DNA of 55,344 nucleotides, taken from assembly GCA_030950085.1 (NCBI GenBank), contig JAUZRW010000109.1:1-55344 (forward strand). The letters are read 5' to 3'. Positions 25,377-36,018 of the stretch are shown here, piece by piece. The translations under genes were made by a program, and so were the position numbers. The stretch is from Anaerolineae bacterium. GTDB lineage: Bacteria > Chloroflexota > Anaerolineae > Aggregatilineales > Phototrophicaceae. The notes under the pieces are model-generated. The model was given only the letters and a program-made list of their open reading frames with translations. It did not search any database and had not been told where the DNA came from. Each line of letters opens with the position of its first letter. The stretch's first letter is position 1.

Positions 25377-25680
25377 TGTAAAAACCTCGTAATATAGGTC
25401 AGATAATAAAACTATGCCGAATCATGGGCGACTATGCAAACCAATGGACTGCCTCTGGTCTATTGGACAAAAGGAGTATTATTGCCGATATAGGAAGATG
25501 AACAGGACTAATTTCGTACTGATGTGTTGCGAAGGCGACTTGTCCGATTTGGGCGGTCTGCTATACTCACAAGTAATTCACAATTTAACTCTCGCATTCC
25601 CTGTCATTTTCGGGCGCACACATAGGTACGCCCCTACAACCTCTTCACAGGGATGAAAGCTAAAAACAAGGATATGGGTT
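25377..25680. other. Intergenic region, no gene supported
   Basis: 304 bases between divergent genes. It holds an imperfect GC-rich hairpin at 25612-25633. Its longest open frame has an erratic Cys/His-rich composition and no ribosome site, so I see no coding sequence. Confidence 0.6.
25612..25633. repeat. Imperfect palindrome, possible dispersed repeat remnant
   Basis: GGGCGCAC, six-base loop, GTACGCCC with one mismatch, then CTACAAC. It stands out by GC content from its surroundings. Confidence 0.35.
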
Positions 25681-26250
25681 ATGGGTGGCATCGCATTTGA
25701 TGGTGGTTGGATATTAAGTTTAGCAGTTTATATTGGTGTGAATCTGGTCGTATTCTGGGTGGCAATGGTTATCTGGGCATATCGCGATATGCGAGCAAGG
25801 TCACGCGATACTCTGGCACAGTTATTTGTCGCATTATTGGTCGCCATACTGACGATTCCGGGTTTGTTCATCTATATTTTGCTGCGTCCAAGAGAAACTC
25901 TGTCAGAAGCCTATGAGCGTTCACTTGAAGAAGAAGCTCTACTGCAAGAAATCGAAGAAAAACCGACTTGTCCCGGCTGCGGTCAACGGATACATGATAA
26001 TTGGCAAGCGTGCGCCTATTGCCATACACGGCTCAAAAAACCTTGTTATCATTGTGGCGAATTACTCGACCTCTCGTGGAATCTCTGTCCACATTGCGCG
26101 ACTGACCAAACACGTTATGAACCAGAAGACCATGTTGTGGCATCGTCGCGGCATATAGCACGTAGTGAACCACCGCCGCAGTTCGATGACAAATGGTTCG
26201 CACAGCAAAACCCAAGCAACCAACCTGAATATATTGACGATGAATTCTAA
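25681..26250 (+). CDS. Membrane-anchored double zinc ribbon protein
   Basis: 189 residues. Two membrane helices (about 14-36 and 47-67) are followed by an acidic helix and two zinc ribbons in tandem: CPGC...CAYC and CYHC...CPHC (about 97-142). The tail is polar and Asp/Glu-rich. The ribbons should face the cytoplasm. Similar double-ribbon (DZANK-like) proteins act as protein- or nucleic-acid-binding adaptors, but no specific role can be inferred. Single-gene unit with a terminator shared with pyk. Confidence 0.75.
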   Translation: MGGIAFDGGWILSLAVYIGVNLVVFWVAMVIWAYRDMRARSRDTLAQLFVALLVAILTIPGLFIYILLRPRETLSEAYERSLEEEALLQEIEEKPTCPGCGQRIHDNWQACAYCHTRLKKPCYHCGELLDLSWNLCPHCATDQTRYEPEDHVVASSRHIARSEPPPQFDDKWFAQQNPSNQPEYIDDEF

Positions 26251-26256
26251 ACACAT

Positions 26257-26291
26257 TTTGAGTGGGTTATAACATAATACACCCACTCAAA
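26257..26291. terminator. Long hairpin between convergent genes
   Basis: TTTGAGTGGGT (26257-26267) pairs perfectly with ACCCACTCAAA (26281-26291), 13-base loop. Likely a bidirectional terminator for the zinc-ribbon gene and pyk. Confidence 0.8.
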
Positions 26292-26302
26292 TGGTTTTCT
26301 AG

Positions 26303-27781
26303 CTAAATTTCACCTGACTCGCCGACACGATGGACTTTGAGTAAGTTCGTCTGTCCGGCAACGCCAAATGGCACACCTGCAATGATGACAACTACATCGC
26401 CACGATGGATGAGTCCGGCATCATGTGCTGCCCGAATAGTGATACCTATCATTTCATCAATCGTACCAAATTCTGATACCAGCAAGGGTAATACCCCCCA
26501 GACTAAAGCCATCCGCCGATAGGTTTTTTCGCTGGGAGTCATACACAAAATCGGGGCTTGTGGACGTTCTTTTGCTACTGAGCGTGCTGTATAACCGGAA
26601 AGTGTCGTCGTGATGATACTCGCAGGTTGCAAAGCCTCCGAGATATGGAAAGTTGCTTCTCCGATAATGTTGGAGATGCCTTCTACCCCTTCTCCTTGAT
26701 GAACTTGAAAGGGAGCTGCCGCCGAACGCCCATCCCAAATGTGTTGTTCCGCAGTACGGGCAATATTAGCCATTACCTCTACTGCCTGTATAGGAAAATC
26801 ACCACTGGCACTTTCCGCACTAAGCATGAGGGCATCTGTACCGTCGATAATCGCATTGTACACATCACTCGCCTCTGCGCGAGTCGGGCGTGGTTTTTCC
26901 GTCATTGATTCCAGCATTTGTGTTGCTGTGATAACGGGTTTTCCGGCTTTGTTGCAGAGTTTGATAATGCGTTTTTGTTCAAATGGCACATTTTCTGCTG
27001 GAGTTTCGACACCTAAATCACCCCGCGCCACCATGATTCCATCGCATAGCTCAATAATAGCCTCAATATTTTCGAGTGCTTCTGCCATTTCGATTTTTGC
27101 AATGACTCCTGCATCACCGCCAAAGAAATTCATCATCCAGCGCAGTTGCCGAATATCATCTGCCGAACGGACAAAAGACATGGCAATGTAATCCGTATCC
27201 ATCTTGAGCGCAAACTCAATATCGCCCTTATCTTTTTCTGTGATAGCAGACAATGTGAGCTTGGCATTGGGCGCACTGACCCCTTTGCGAGATTTCAGCT
27301 CTCCGCCGATAACGACTACACAGTGTAAAGAACGTGATGTCGTTTCCTTCACCAAAAATTCCAAGTTTCCATCATCCAAGAGTAGCACCATACCACTGGT
27401 AATATCCTGCACAAATTCAGGATGTGGCAGTGAAATGATGTTATTTTCGCCCGGTACATCATCCAGCGTAAGGGTGATTTTATCACCCTCTTTTAGCAGT
27501 AGCGGTTCATTGGCGACTTTTCCGATACGGATTTTGGGACCTTGAATATCACATAGAACAGCAATAACAGCCTTTTCTTCTTCCGCGACACGGCGCACTG
27601 TTTCTATCGCTTTTCCATGTGTTTCATGATTCCCATGCGAAAAATTAATCCGTGCCACATCCATACCAGCACGCATTAACGCTCGAATAGTCGCCTCATC
27701 TTGCGATGAGGGTCCCAATGTCGCAACAATTTTGGTGTGCTTGCTATCCAGATTACGAAGTGGTACTTGAGTCATAGCCAC
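26303..27781 (-). CDS. pyk: Pyruvate kinase
   Basis: 492 residues from GTG 27781 (AAGGA six bases upstream; an ATG two codons later is an alternative). The N-terminus has HTKIVATLGPSS, then ARINFSHG, CDIQGPKIRIG, the B-domain, IAKIEM (catalytic Lys), MVARGDLGVE and the signature KPVITATQMLESM with TRAEASDV. A C-terminal allosteric-type domain follows (about 350-492). It makes pyruvate and ATP from phosphoenolpyruvate. The gene starts 9 bases after eno, so the last two steps of glycolysis are co-expressed. Confidence 0.97.
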   Translation of the reverse strand: MAMTQVPLRNLDSKHTKIVATLGPSSQDEATIRALMRAGMDVARINFSHGNHETHGKAIETVRRVAEEEKAVIAVLCDIQGPKIRIGKVANEPLLLKEGDKITLTLDDVPGENNIISLPHPEFVQDITSGMVLLLDDGNLEFLVKETTSRSLHCVVVIGGELKSRKGVSAPNAKLTLSAITEKDKGDIEFALKMDTDYIAMSFVRSADDIRQLRWMMNFFGGDAGVIAKIEMAEALENIEAIIELCDGIMVARGDLGVETPAENVPFEQKRIIKLCNKAGKPVITATQMLESMTEKPRPTRAEASDVYNAIIDGTDALMLSAESASGDFPIQAVEVMANIARTAEQHIWDGRSAAAPFQVHQGEGVEGISNIIGEATFHISEALQPASIITTTLSGYTARSVAKERPQAPILCMTPSEKTYRRMALVWGVLPLLVSEFGTIDEMIGITIRAAHDAGLIHRGDVVVIIAGVPFGVAGQTNLLKVHRVGESGEI

Positions 27782-27790
27782 ACACCATCC

Positions 27791-29098
<1,308 letters not shown>

Positions 29099-29272
29099 CT
29101 ATCCAATTCAGCAATCAATCTCAAATGTTGATTGGCTGTTGGTTATCTAAACAAATCGCCTCAAGTGTACAAAATTCAGTGACAATCTACCACCTGCTAG
29201 AAGACAAATCATGACAGACTGATAAACTTTGATTAAAATGAAGACTATAAAGTTGATATTCGGGAGACAATA

Positions 29273-30451
29273 ATGCCCCAAAAACGCACCGTGTATTTGG
29301 ATTATTCGGCATCAACACCGACTGACCCGCGTATCGTCGAAGCCATGATGCCGTATTTTACAGAAGTTTTTGGCAATGCCTCATCTGCCCATGCTTTCGG
29401 GCGTAAAGCCGAAAATGCGATTGAAACAGCACGAGAGACTGTTGCAAAGATTTTTAATTGCAAATCGAAAGAGATTATTTTTACCAGTGGTGGTTCAGAA
29501 AGTGATAATCTTGCCCTACGAGGTGCCGCATGGGCTTCCAAGCAGAAAAATGGGGCAAACCATCTCATTACAACACCGATTGAGCATAGTGCTGTGAGCA
29601 AGACGATGGCGCAACTTGCCGAAGTGATGGATTTTGACTTGACCATCTTGCCTGTAGACGAAGCAGGTCTCATCAGCCTTAAAAACCTTGAAGCCGCTAT
29701 TACAGAGCAAACGTCTGTTGTCAGCATTATCTACGCCAATAATGAAGTCGGCACAGTCAATCCAATGCCAGAGATTGGCAAGACAACCAAAAAACATAAC
29801 ATCCTCTTTCATACAGATGCTGTACAAGCTGCCGGACAACTTTCGCTGGATGTAGAAGAACTCGGTGTTGATATGATGAGCATCTCTGGGCATAAATTTT
29901 ACGGGCCCAAGGGTGTCGGCGTATTATTTGTCCGCGAAGGGGTTGAACTGATTCCGAGTCAGAGTGGTGGCAGCCATGAACACGGAATTCGGGCAGGAAC
30001 CCATAATACACCGTTCATTGTCGGTTTGGCAAAGGCGCTTGAACTAGCCTATGAAGAACGTGATGAACGCCTTGCCCATGTGACAAAGCTACGCGATATG
30101 CTTGTTGATGGCATCACAGCACGTATTCCACAAGCACATCTGACGGGTCATCCCGAACAACGCTTGCCCTCTCACGCGAGTTTTGTCTTTGATGATATGG
30201 ATGCCAACAAATTACTCATTCATATGGATATGCGCGGAGTCGCTGCGAGTAGTGCATCCGCTTGTAAAACGGGAAATCCTGAACCATCAGGCACATTATT
30301 AGCACTCGGTTACAAGCGCGAAGATGCCTTTGGCGGCTTACGACTCACTGTTAGCCATCATACTAGCGAAGAAGATATTGCATATGCGATTGATGTCATT
30401 GTAGAATCTGCCGAAACAGTCTATAAATTGCAAAAAACATTAGCCAAGTAA
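29273..30451 (+). CDS. iscS: Cysteine desulfurase (NifS/IscS class)
   Basis: 392 residues. N-terminal VYLDYSASTPTDPR, then the FTSGGSESDNLA PLP loop, HTDAVQAAGQ, PLP lysine 208 in SISGHKFYGPKG, and catalytic Cys 331 in the flexible loop SSASACKTGNPEPSG. The enzyme takes sulfur from cysteine as a persulfide. Its immediate neighbour mnmA makes tRNA thiolation the obvious use, although iron-sulfur cluster supply is also possible. The start follows a GGGAG ribosome site. Confidence 0.93.
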   Translation: MPQKRTVYLDYSASTPTDPRIVEAMMPYFTEVFGNASSAHAFGRKAENAIETARETVAKIFNCKSKEIIFTSGGSESDNLALRGAAWASKQKNGANHLITTPIEHSAVSKTMAQLAEVMDFDLTILPVDEAGLISLKNLEAAITEQTSVVSIIYANNEVGTVNPMPEIGKTTKKHNILFHTDAVQAAGQLSLDVEELGVDMMSISGHKFYGPKGVGVLFVREGVELIPSQSGGSHEHGIRAGTHNTPFIVGLAKALELAYEERDERLAHVTKLRDMLVDGITARIPQAHLTGHPEQRLPSHASFVFDDMDANKLLIHMDMRGVAASSASACKTGNPEPSGTLLALGYKREDAFGGLRLTVSHHTSEEDIAYAIDVIVESAETVYKLQKTLAK

Positions 30452-30502
30452 AGTAATTCAGTAGCAGCGAATGTCGTTTTGTTCGATAATTGAGGTAAAC
30501 AT

Positions 30503-31612
30503 TTGAGTAAAGCAGATACCCGTGTCGTTGTTGCCATGAGTGGCGGCGTAGATAGTTCTGTCGCGGCTGCCCTGCTTGTTGAACAGGGCTATGATGTTGT
30601 AGGAATGATGATGCGTCTATGGTCAGATGAAGCAATGGGCGGCGCAGAACACAATCGCTGTTGTACACCAGAACAGATGGCAGATGCTCGCCGCATTGCT
30701 GACCAACTTGGGATTCCATTTTATGTGCTAGATACCAAAGATGTCTTTCGCGCAACCGTCGTGCAATTTTTCATCGATTCGCATCGTGACGGATTTACAC
30801 CGAATCCCTGCATGGAGTGTAATCGGCATATTCGCTTTGAGTATTTACTCGAAAATGCACTCGCACTCGACGCGGATTATCTCGCTACGGGGCATTATGC
30901 GCGGATTCACAAAACTGATACAGGTGATTTTGTGCTGAAAAAAGGCATAGATGACAACAAAGACCAAAGTTACGTCCTAAGCGTGATGGGTCAATATGAA
31001 CTCAGCCACACCCTATTTCCTGTCGGTGAATATCCCAAACCAGAGGTTCGTCAACTCGCAGCGAAATTTGGACTCAATGTTGAAAGTAAAAAAGATAGTC
31101 AAGATTTATGTTTTCTCGGCAAAAACGACTATCGTGACTTTTTACAGATTCATGCGCCAGAAATTATGCAGGAAGGCGCAATTGTGCTAACAAACGGGGA
31201 TGAAATTGGCAGACATGAAGGGCTTGCAAAATACACGATTGGGCAGCGCAAGGGATTAGGGGTCAATTCTAATGTGCCGTTGTATGTGATTGCCAAAAAC
31301 CCGTATCTCAATGCGCTGATTGTGGGTAGTCGAGATGAATTAGGGCGCGATGAACTCACTGCGAGTCGCCTTAATTGGATGAACGGGACACCCCCAACTG
31401 AGCCGTTCCGTGCTGAGGTGAAAATTCGCTACAAGTCAGAAGCGCAATCAGCACTGATAACGCCGTTATCTGATGAACGAGTTCATATTCAGTTTGATGA
31501 ACCTCTGCGCGATATTACACCCGGGCAAGGCGCTGTAATTTATGATGGCGAAAACTGTCTCGGTGGCGGCATCATCGAAAAATTTGAGAAAACCGAAAAA
31601 ATAGCACTCTAA
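30503..31612 (+). CDS. mnmA: tRNA-specific 2-thiouridylase
   Basis: 369 residues from TTG 30503, preceded by GAGG; the next Met is at residue 12, inside the conserved region. The PP-loop is AMSGGVDSSVAAALL (11-25). Catalytic cysteines are Cys 103 (NPCMECN) and Cys 203 (SQDLCFLG). YTIGQRKGLG and the C-terminal beta-barrel domain follow. MnmA adenylates U34 of Lys, Glu and Gln tRNAs and inserts sulfur to give 2-thiouridine. It sits 51 bases after iscS, its sulfur donor, as in many Gram-positive and Chloroflexota genomes. Confidence 0.96.
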   Translation: MSKADTRVVVAMSGGVDSSVAAALLVEQGYDVVGMMMRLWSDEAMGGAEHNRCCTPEQMADARRIADQLGIPFYVLDTKDVFRATVVQFFIDSHRDGFTPNPCMECNRHIRFEYLLENALALDADYLATGHYARIHKTDTGDFVLKKGIDDNKDQSYVLSVMGQYELSHTLFPVGEYPKPEVRQLAAKFGLNVESKKDSQDLCFLGKNDYRDFLQIHAPEIMQEGAIVLTNGDEIGRHEGLAKYTIGQRKGLGVNSNVPLYVIAKNPYLNALIVGSRDELGRDELTASRLNWMNGTPPTEPFRAEVKIRYKSEAQSALITPLSDERVHIQFDEPLRDITPGQGAVIYDGENCLGGGIIEKFEKTEKIAL

Positions 31613-31623
31613 AGGATGGAGCA

Positions 31624-34137
31624 TTACGGAACATAATCTATAAATGTCCCTAAGTCAACTAAGCCATTCTCAATAAATTCGCCGTTCACCCTTGTGGATA
31701 AGTTTTGTGGTTCTGGAGCGAAATAATACATCCCCACACGCAGATTTAACTCTGCCAAATCCAGTGATTCTGTAGCCAGTAATTGTTCACTGACAACGAT
31801 TTCCCCTTCGTCCCAAATAAACGTCGGATATTGTCCGCTCCAAGGACGCAAATCACTCTGCGCGACAATGTTCCCATTTTCATCTGTGACATGAACAAAA
31901 ATAGTGGCATCAAGCGGTGGACGACTAAGCAGACCTTGCCAGTAGAGACGAACGAGGGTTTGCCCATTTTCTAGCGGTAACGCTTCTATATGAGTGAGAC
32001 GGAAACTATTGCCAATTTCAACATCAACAGCAATTGCCGAAGTGGGTATTTGGGGTACTTCTGCTTGTGGCACTTTCAGCCAGCCGATAGTCGCTAGATT
32101 ATTGACCGTTTCTCCGATTGAACTTGTCGCCTCAAGTAGTGGAGTGTTCGTGTACTGCAACCCCGTAACCAGTCGGTATGCTCCGGCTTGAAGGTCAGGT
32201 GGCAGATTAAAGCTATGCGTATCGGGTACTGTGTCACCAATTTGCCAGATTGTCGAAGGATAAATCCAACGTTGAATGAAGGCGAAATCATCATCCCCTG
32301 CAATGCGTTCAAAATCTTGCGTTTGTACTTGCAAAACTGACTGATACTCATGCCGTAACTGCCGTGTTGGAGACCAATTTAAGGTAATTTCCAGCGATTG
32401 TTGATTATCGAGGGTTGTATCCCCATACCAACTTGTCAAACGAATTTCATTATCGCCGAATACTACTATAGGAGTATTGGGGGCTAGTCCAACAGGTTCA
32501 AATTCCAGTTCAAAATTGTTGGGAATAGGCTTGTTGTAACCCCAAAATGTGAGAACTACCCCATCGCCTTCTATCCGCGAACCCGATTCAATATCTGATA
32601 ACAATGTTTGATGAGATTCAGTTGATAGCGGCGGCAATAAGGTGATAGTGCCATTGTTCAACAGGACATAATTCCGCGTATCACGCATTAAGTCGCCAAG
32701 ACCTAATTCATACGGCACAATGATATGTGTATTTTGTGGCAGTTCAAATGTCGTATCAGCAATGGTCACATCGGGATAATCGCGTAGTAACCATGTACGT
32801 GTTGTTTGCCGATTCACTTCTTCGACAGGAATCAGCATCGGCACATCTTGAGCGACTATCCATTCGGCAAAGTAACGGCGGTCAGTGCGAAAAAACCATT
32901 CGTTATGGTCAAGTTCTTCGCCAAAAATTCGCCATAGCTGCCATTTTGCAGGATTTTCCCAGTAATCACGATAACTTTGCCATGCAACTGTTGACCCATA
33001 GAGCAAAATGACTAGGAAAGCGATTAGGACAATCGGGAAAGACCATTTCAGTAGAGAGAATCGCAGTGTCGGCATGAGGTGTAATAATGTCCCGATACCG
33101 AGTCCAACAATCACAGGGACAACAATATATTCTGATGAAATTCGCAAGCCGTGTGTAATTTCATTGCTTGCGAGTACCGGAATGGTGAATAAAACCAACA
33201 TTGCCGCGATAAACCACGATGACGGTTTCAAAATACGAGCGATAAGTGCAATCAGGCCTAGATAAAAGATGGGTTGCACAATCGGCGAGAGTACGACATT
33301 GTACTGTGGATTCTCATCGCCACGACTGAGAAATTGTTGTATGAGCAAGTCAAATATGCGTTTCCAATCACGAGATTGACCAGAAGCTACGTCCTGAGCG
33401 CGTGCCAAAATTGCCTCTGGATTTGTCAAATATAAGTAAATCAGGGGAATCATAACTAGCGCCGCAACTAAACCAGCAACCGCCATCTGTGGCAACCAGA
33501 TTCGCCAATCTCTAAATCGTAATATAGCTAAACTCAAGCTAAGTATGATTAGAGCAGGTGGATAGAAAAATGCTGCCGGATAAGTATAAATTGCTAATGA
33601 ACCGAACAATCCTGCAAAAGCAAAATCTCGCCAGCGTGAGGTACGCAATCCCCGAAGAATGAATCCTGCGCTGAGGGTTATGAATAGCACTTGTGGAATA
33701 GCACGATACAAGGCACGGCTGAATGTGATATGCCCTATCATGATGGTCATCGTAATCAGGGCGACCAAACCTGCAATCTGTCGAATACGCTTTTCTGTGC
33801 CAGCCATCGCTTCCGAAGCCAACCAATAGACTGCAGCTAGTGTGACCATACTCCACATCGCGCCGGATAAACGTGCCACCCAAACAGTATCGCCCCACGC
33901 CCACATTGCAAACGCCGTCACAATGCGATAAGTTGGCTCAGGACGACCTTTATCTTCGTAAGCGGGAGCTATGCCTGTACGATGAATATGAAACGAATCA
34001 ACGACATTGACCGCCTCATCATTGCTGATTCCGGGTGGATATTGTTGCAGTGCATGAACTCGCAACCAAAATGCAATCAACAACACAAAAATAATAATCA
34101 GCCAATGAATAGCACGGGATGGTTGACGCAAATTCAT
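31624..34137 (-). CDS. Large polytopic membrane glycosyltransferase-like protein (GT39/PMT family)
   Basis: 837 residues. An N-terminal helix and a loop carrying PPGISNDEAVNVVDSF (the acidic residues used by GT-C enzymes) are followed by roughly ten to twelve membrane helices up to about residue 390. A 430-residue extracellular beta-rich region completes the protein. Architecture and motif match Chloroflexota PMT/ArnT-like proteins that use lipid-linked sugars. The gene is convergent with mnmA (11 bases apart). Substrate unknown. Confidence 0.78.
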   Translation of the reverse strand: MNLRQPSRAIHWLIIIFVLLIAFWLRVHALQQYPPGISNDEAVNVVDSFHIHRTGIAPAYEDKGRPEPTYRIVTAFAMWAWGDTVWVARLSGAMWSMVTLAAVYWLASEAMAGTEKRIRQIAGLVALITMTIMIGHITFSRALYRAIPQVLFITLSAGFILRGLRTSRWRDFAFAGLFGSLAIYTYPAAFFYPPALIILSLSLAILRFRDWRIWLPQMAVAGLVAALVMIPLIYLYLTNPEAILARAQDVASGQSRDWKRIFDLLIQQFLSRGDENPQYNVVLSPIVQPIFYLGLIALIARILKPSSWFIAAMLVLFTIPVLASNEITHGLRISSEYIVVPVIVGLGIGTLLHLMPTLRFSLLKWSFPIVLIAFLVILLYGSTVAWQSYRDYWENPAKWQLWRIFGEELDHNEWFFRTDRRYFAEWIVAQDVPMLIPVEEVNRQTTRTWLLRDYPDVTIADTTFELPQNTHIIVPYELGLGDLMRDTRNYVLLNNGTITLLPPLSTESHQTLLSDIESGSRIEGDGVVLTFWGYNKPIPNNFELEFEPVGLAPNTPIVVFGDNEIRLTSWYGDTTLDNQQSLEITLNWSPTRQLRHEYQSVLQVQTQDFERIAGDDDFAFIQRWIYPSTIWQIGDTVPDTHSFNLPPDLQAGAYRLVTGLQYTNTPLLEATSSIGETVNNLATIGWLKVPQAEVPQIPTSAIAVDVEIGNSFRLTHIEALPLENGQTLVRLYWQGLLSRPPLDATIFVHVTDENGNIVAQSDLRPWSGQYPTFIWDEGEIVVSEQLLATESLDLAELNLRVGMYYFAPEPQNLSTRVNGEFIENGLVDLGTFIDYVP

Positions 34138-34160
34138 CTACGGGGCAATCTCTCTAGCAA

Positions 34161-35051
34161 TTAATTACAAACTGGCATCCAAGTCCATATCCTACAGACA
34201 AGAGCATCAGAATACAACAACATAATAATCGTTGCCACGACAATATAGGGTCCATAGGGAATCGCCGAAAACGCACTATAACCGCCGCGTGAAAAGAGCC
34301 GTTTTCCAATGAGATAGAGGATTGCACCGATAGCCCCTAGAAAAATTGTGATGAAGAGCGCCACCAACACATTCGTAAGCCCTAACAATGCGCCACTAAA
34401 AGTAATAAGCATCACATCACCATAGCCAAATGCTGTTGGCAATTCACGATTTTGTATCTTTGCCATGACATAGTTAAAGGCAAGTCCGCCAAGATACATC
34501 GCAAAAAACACGCCAAAGCCCAATCCTGCGCCAGATAAAGCCTCTTTGAAATTTGGACCCACATCCGACAAAACAAGGGCATCGACTATTGCAAGCACAA
34601 TCGCAGGGATAATCACCACAAATAGTATCAGGCGGTGTTCCATATCAATGACAGTGATAAGCGCGAAAAATGTCATGAACACAAAGTACAGTGCTAATTG
34701 TACGAGAGTCATTTCGGGGATATTGGCAGCCGCCGTCAGAATCATCAAGCCAATCGTCAGCAATTCTGTGAGGGGGTAGCGCCAAGAGAGTTTTGTCGGG
34801 GTATGAAGAATTTTCCCTTCTTCGTTATAATAAGGGCGTGCGCGACTCTCATCTGGTTTGGGTATCGCAGGCTCACGTTGTCCGAGCAAAAACGCGCTGG
34901 TTCCGAGCCATGCCGTAACAGGACGCGGCGTGCCATCCGGATATGTTGGGAGACTGGGTTGGCGACGAAATGGCAAGTCATCTGCCAATAAGTTCACCAG
35001 TCCACCTGCCAAAAGCCCAATTATTGCCGCGATAAAAATATCTAGTATCAT
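34161..35051 (-). CDS. Prepilin peptidase (A24 aspartic protease family), methylase cysteines absent
   Basis: 296 residues with a GGAG ribosome site. Catalytic Asp 136 lies in LITVIDMEHRLI and Asp 212 in the GxGD-type motif FGYGDVML. Eight or so helices are predicted. The cytoplasmic N-terminal loop keeps RYPLTELLT but lacks the paired CxxC motifs used for the methylase domain of bifunctional PilD, and has an unusual polar insert (about 28-88). It should cleave type IV prepilin-like leader peptides. No pilin genes are visible here. A JAMM protein gene lies 13 bases upstream. Confidence 0.85.
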   Translation of the reverse strand: MILDIFIAAIIGLLAGGLVNLLADDLPFRRQPSLPTYPDGTPRPVTAWLGTSAFLLGQREPAIPKPDESRARPYYNEEGKILHTPTKLSWRYPLTELLTIGLMILTAAANIPEMTLVQLALYFVFMTFFALITVIDMEHRLILFVVIIPAIVLAIVDALVLSDVGPNFKEALSGAGLGFGVFFAMYLGGLAFNYVMAKIQNRELPTAFGYGDVMLITFSGALLGLTNVLVALFITIFLGAIGAILYLIGKRLFSRGGYSAFSAIPYGPYIVVATIIMLLYSDALVCRIWTWMPVCN

Positions 35052-35064
35052 AAAAACTCCGAAA

Positions 35065-35616
35065 TTATTGCGGTGTCGGTATCGGTGGTGCAGGAGGCAA
35101 AAGTGATATAGATAGTGAAATCAAAAATGCAACTGCCAAAAATGTCATTACAAGGATAGCGATGACTTGGGCGCGACTCAATGATTGCATTGAGCGTGAT
35201 TTTTCATTGCCCACTAATAATTCGACTTTATCAACTCGCCCATCGTGGATATGCCATGCCTGCAAACGCGCTTTTTGCTGTTTGAGGCTTATGATTAGTT
35301 GTGTAACGTTCGGCATATTCCGCATGGCTTCCCGAATATCCGTTTGTGACGGAATCGGGTCACTTTTAGGATGGGAATGATAGACAGCAAGCAATTCACC
35401 GCCAACAGCATCCATTTTTTTGTATGCCTGTAAGAGAGCCTTAGCATCCATATCAAAATGCGTTTCCGGTGTTTCAGAACGGTTCGGAATAGAGATAATT
35501 TGCTGTGCGATGCCCTTTTGCCCCACAATCAAGCCACAAATTTCATCTGGCAAACCAGATTGCGCCTGCCCCACGATAATCTGCACCTGCTGATATGATA
35601 AACGGAGAAAACGCAT
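35065..35616 (-). CDS. Membrane-anchored JAMM (MPN+) metalloprotease-like protein
   Basis: 183 residues. The JAMM zinc motif is complete: Glu 25 (DEICG), His 80, His 82, Ser 90 and Asp 93 in HSHPKSDPIPSQTD. A single hydrophobic helix near the C-terminus (about 152-172) ends in a Pro-rich tail, so the catalytic domain would face the cytoplasm or be tethered to the membrane. Prokaryotic JAMM proteins remove ubiquitin-like or sulfur-carrier tails, or process sulfur-carrier precursors. No ThiS/MoaD or E1-like gene is adjacent, so the substrate is unknown. Confidence 0.88.
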   Translation of the reverse strand: MRFLRLSYQQVQIIVGQAQSGLPDEICGLIVGQKGIAQQIISIPNRSETPETHFDMDAKALLQAYKKMDAVGGELLAVYHSHPKSDPIPSQTDIREAMRNMPNVTQLIISLKQQKARLQAWHIHDGRVDKVELLVGNEKSRSMQSLSRAQVIAILVMTFLAVAFLISLSISLLPPAPPIPTPQ

Positions 35617-35626
35617 TGAATGTTAC

Positions 35627-35992
35627 TTACTCATCGGCTGGCGGTATCGTGAATGTATAACTGGCAGTATCTTGTGGCGGATTGCGTGTCTCATAGAACA
35701 ATTCCGCATCTAATGAATAGTCACCTGCTGGGTCATCTACATTGCGGATATGAATCGTAAAGTCCATTTCAGCGTGCATTGTCTCAATGATGTTGACTTC
35801 GTTGACGATTTTGCCCTGCGAATCGCGTAATACCAAAATTAGATTTGGGCGCTCTAAAAATGCCGTGACCGAAACCTCAACATAAACGCGAAAACGGTCA
35901 GCATAGGGCGCAGCTTTCACACTCTCAATGCGAATCTGGTCTTTTGGCTTGGGAACTTTACTTGGGTCATCGAAAATGTTTATATCGCTCAT
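35627..35992 (-). CDS. Hypothetical beta-rich protein
   Basis: 121 residues, no signal peptide or membrane helix. Alternating hydrophobic strands (FRVYVEVSVTAFLE, NLILVLRDSQGKIV, MDFTIHIRNVDDPAGDYSLDAELFY) suggest an Ig-like or C2-like beta-sandwich; I do not recognise the family. Located 10 bases upstream of the JAMM gene in the same direction, so probably co-transcribed. Confidence 0.65.
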   Translation of the reverse strand: MSDINIFDDPSKVPKPKDQIRIESVKAAPYADRFRVYVEVSVTAFLERPNLILVLRDSQGKIVNEVNIIETMHAEMDFTIHIRNVDDPAGDYSLDAELFYETRNPPQDTASYTFTIPPADE

Positions 35993-36018
35993 AAGGCTGA
36001 TTATAATTTCATACGCTT

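Noticed and set aside
25414-25656. 80-residue open frame in the gap before the zinc-ribbon gene
   Set aside because: No ribosome site, erratic composition, and it overlaps a palindrome; no family recognised.
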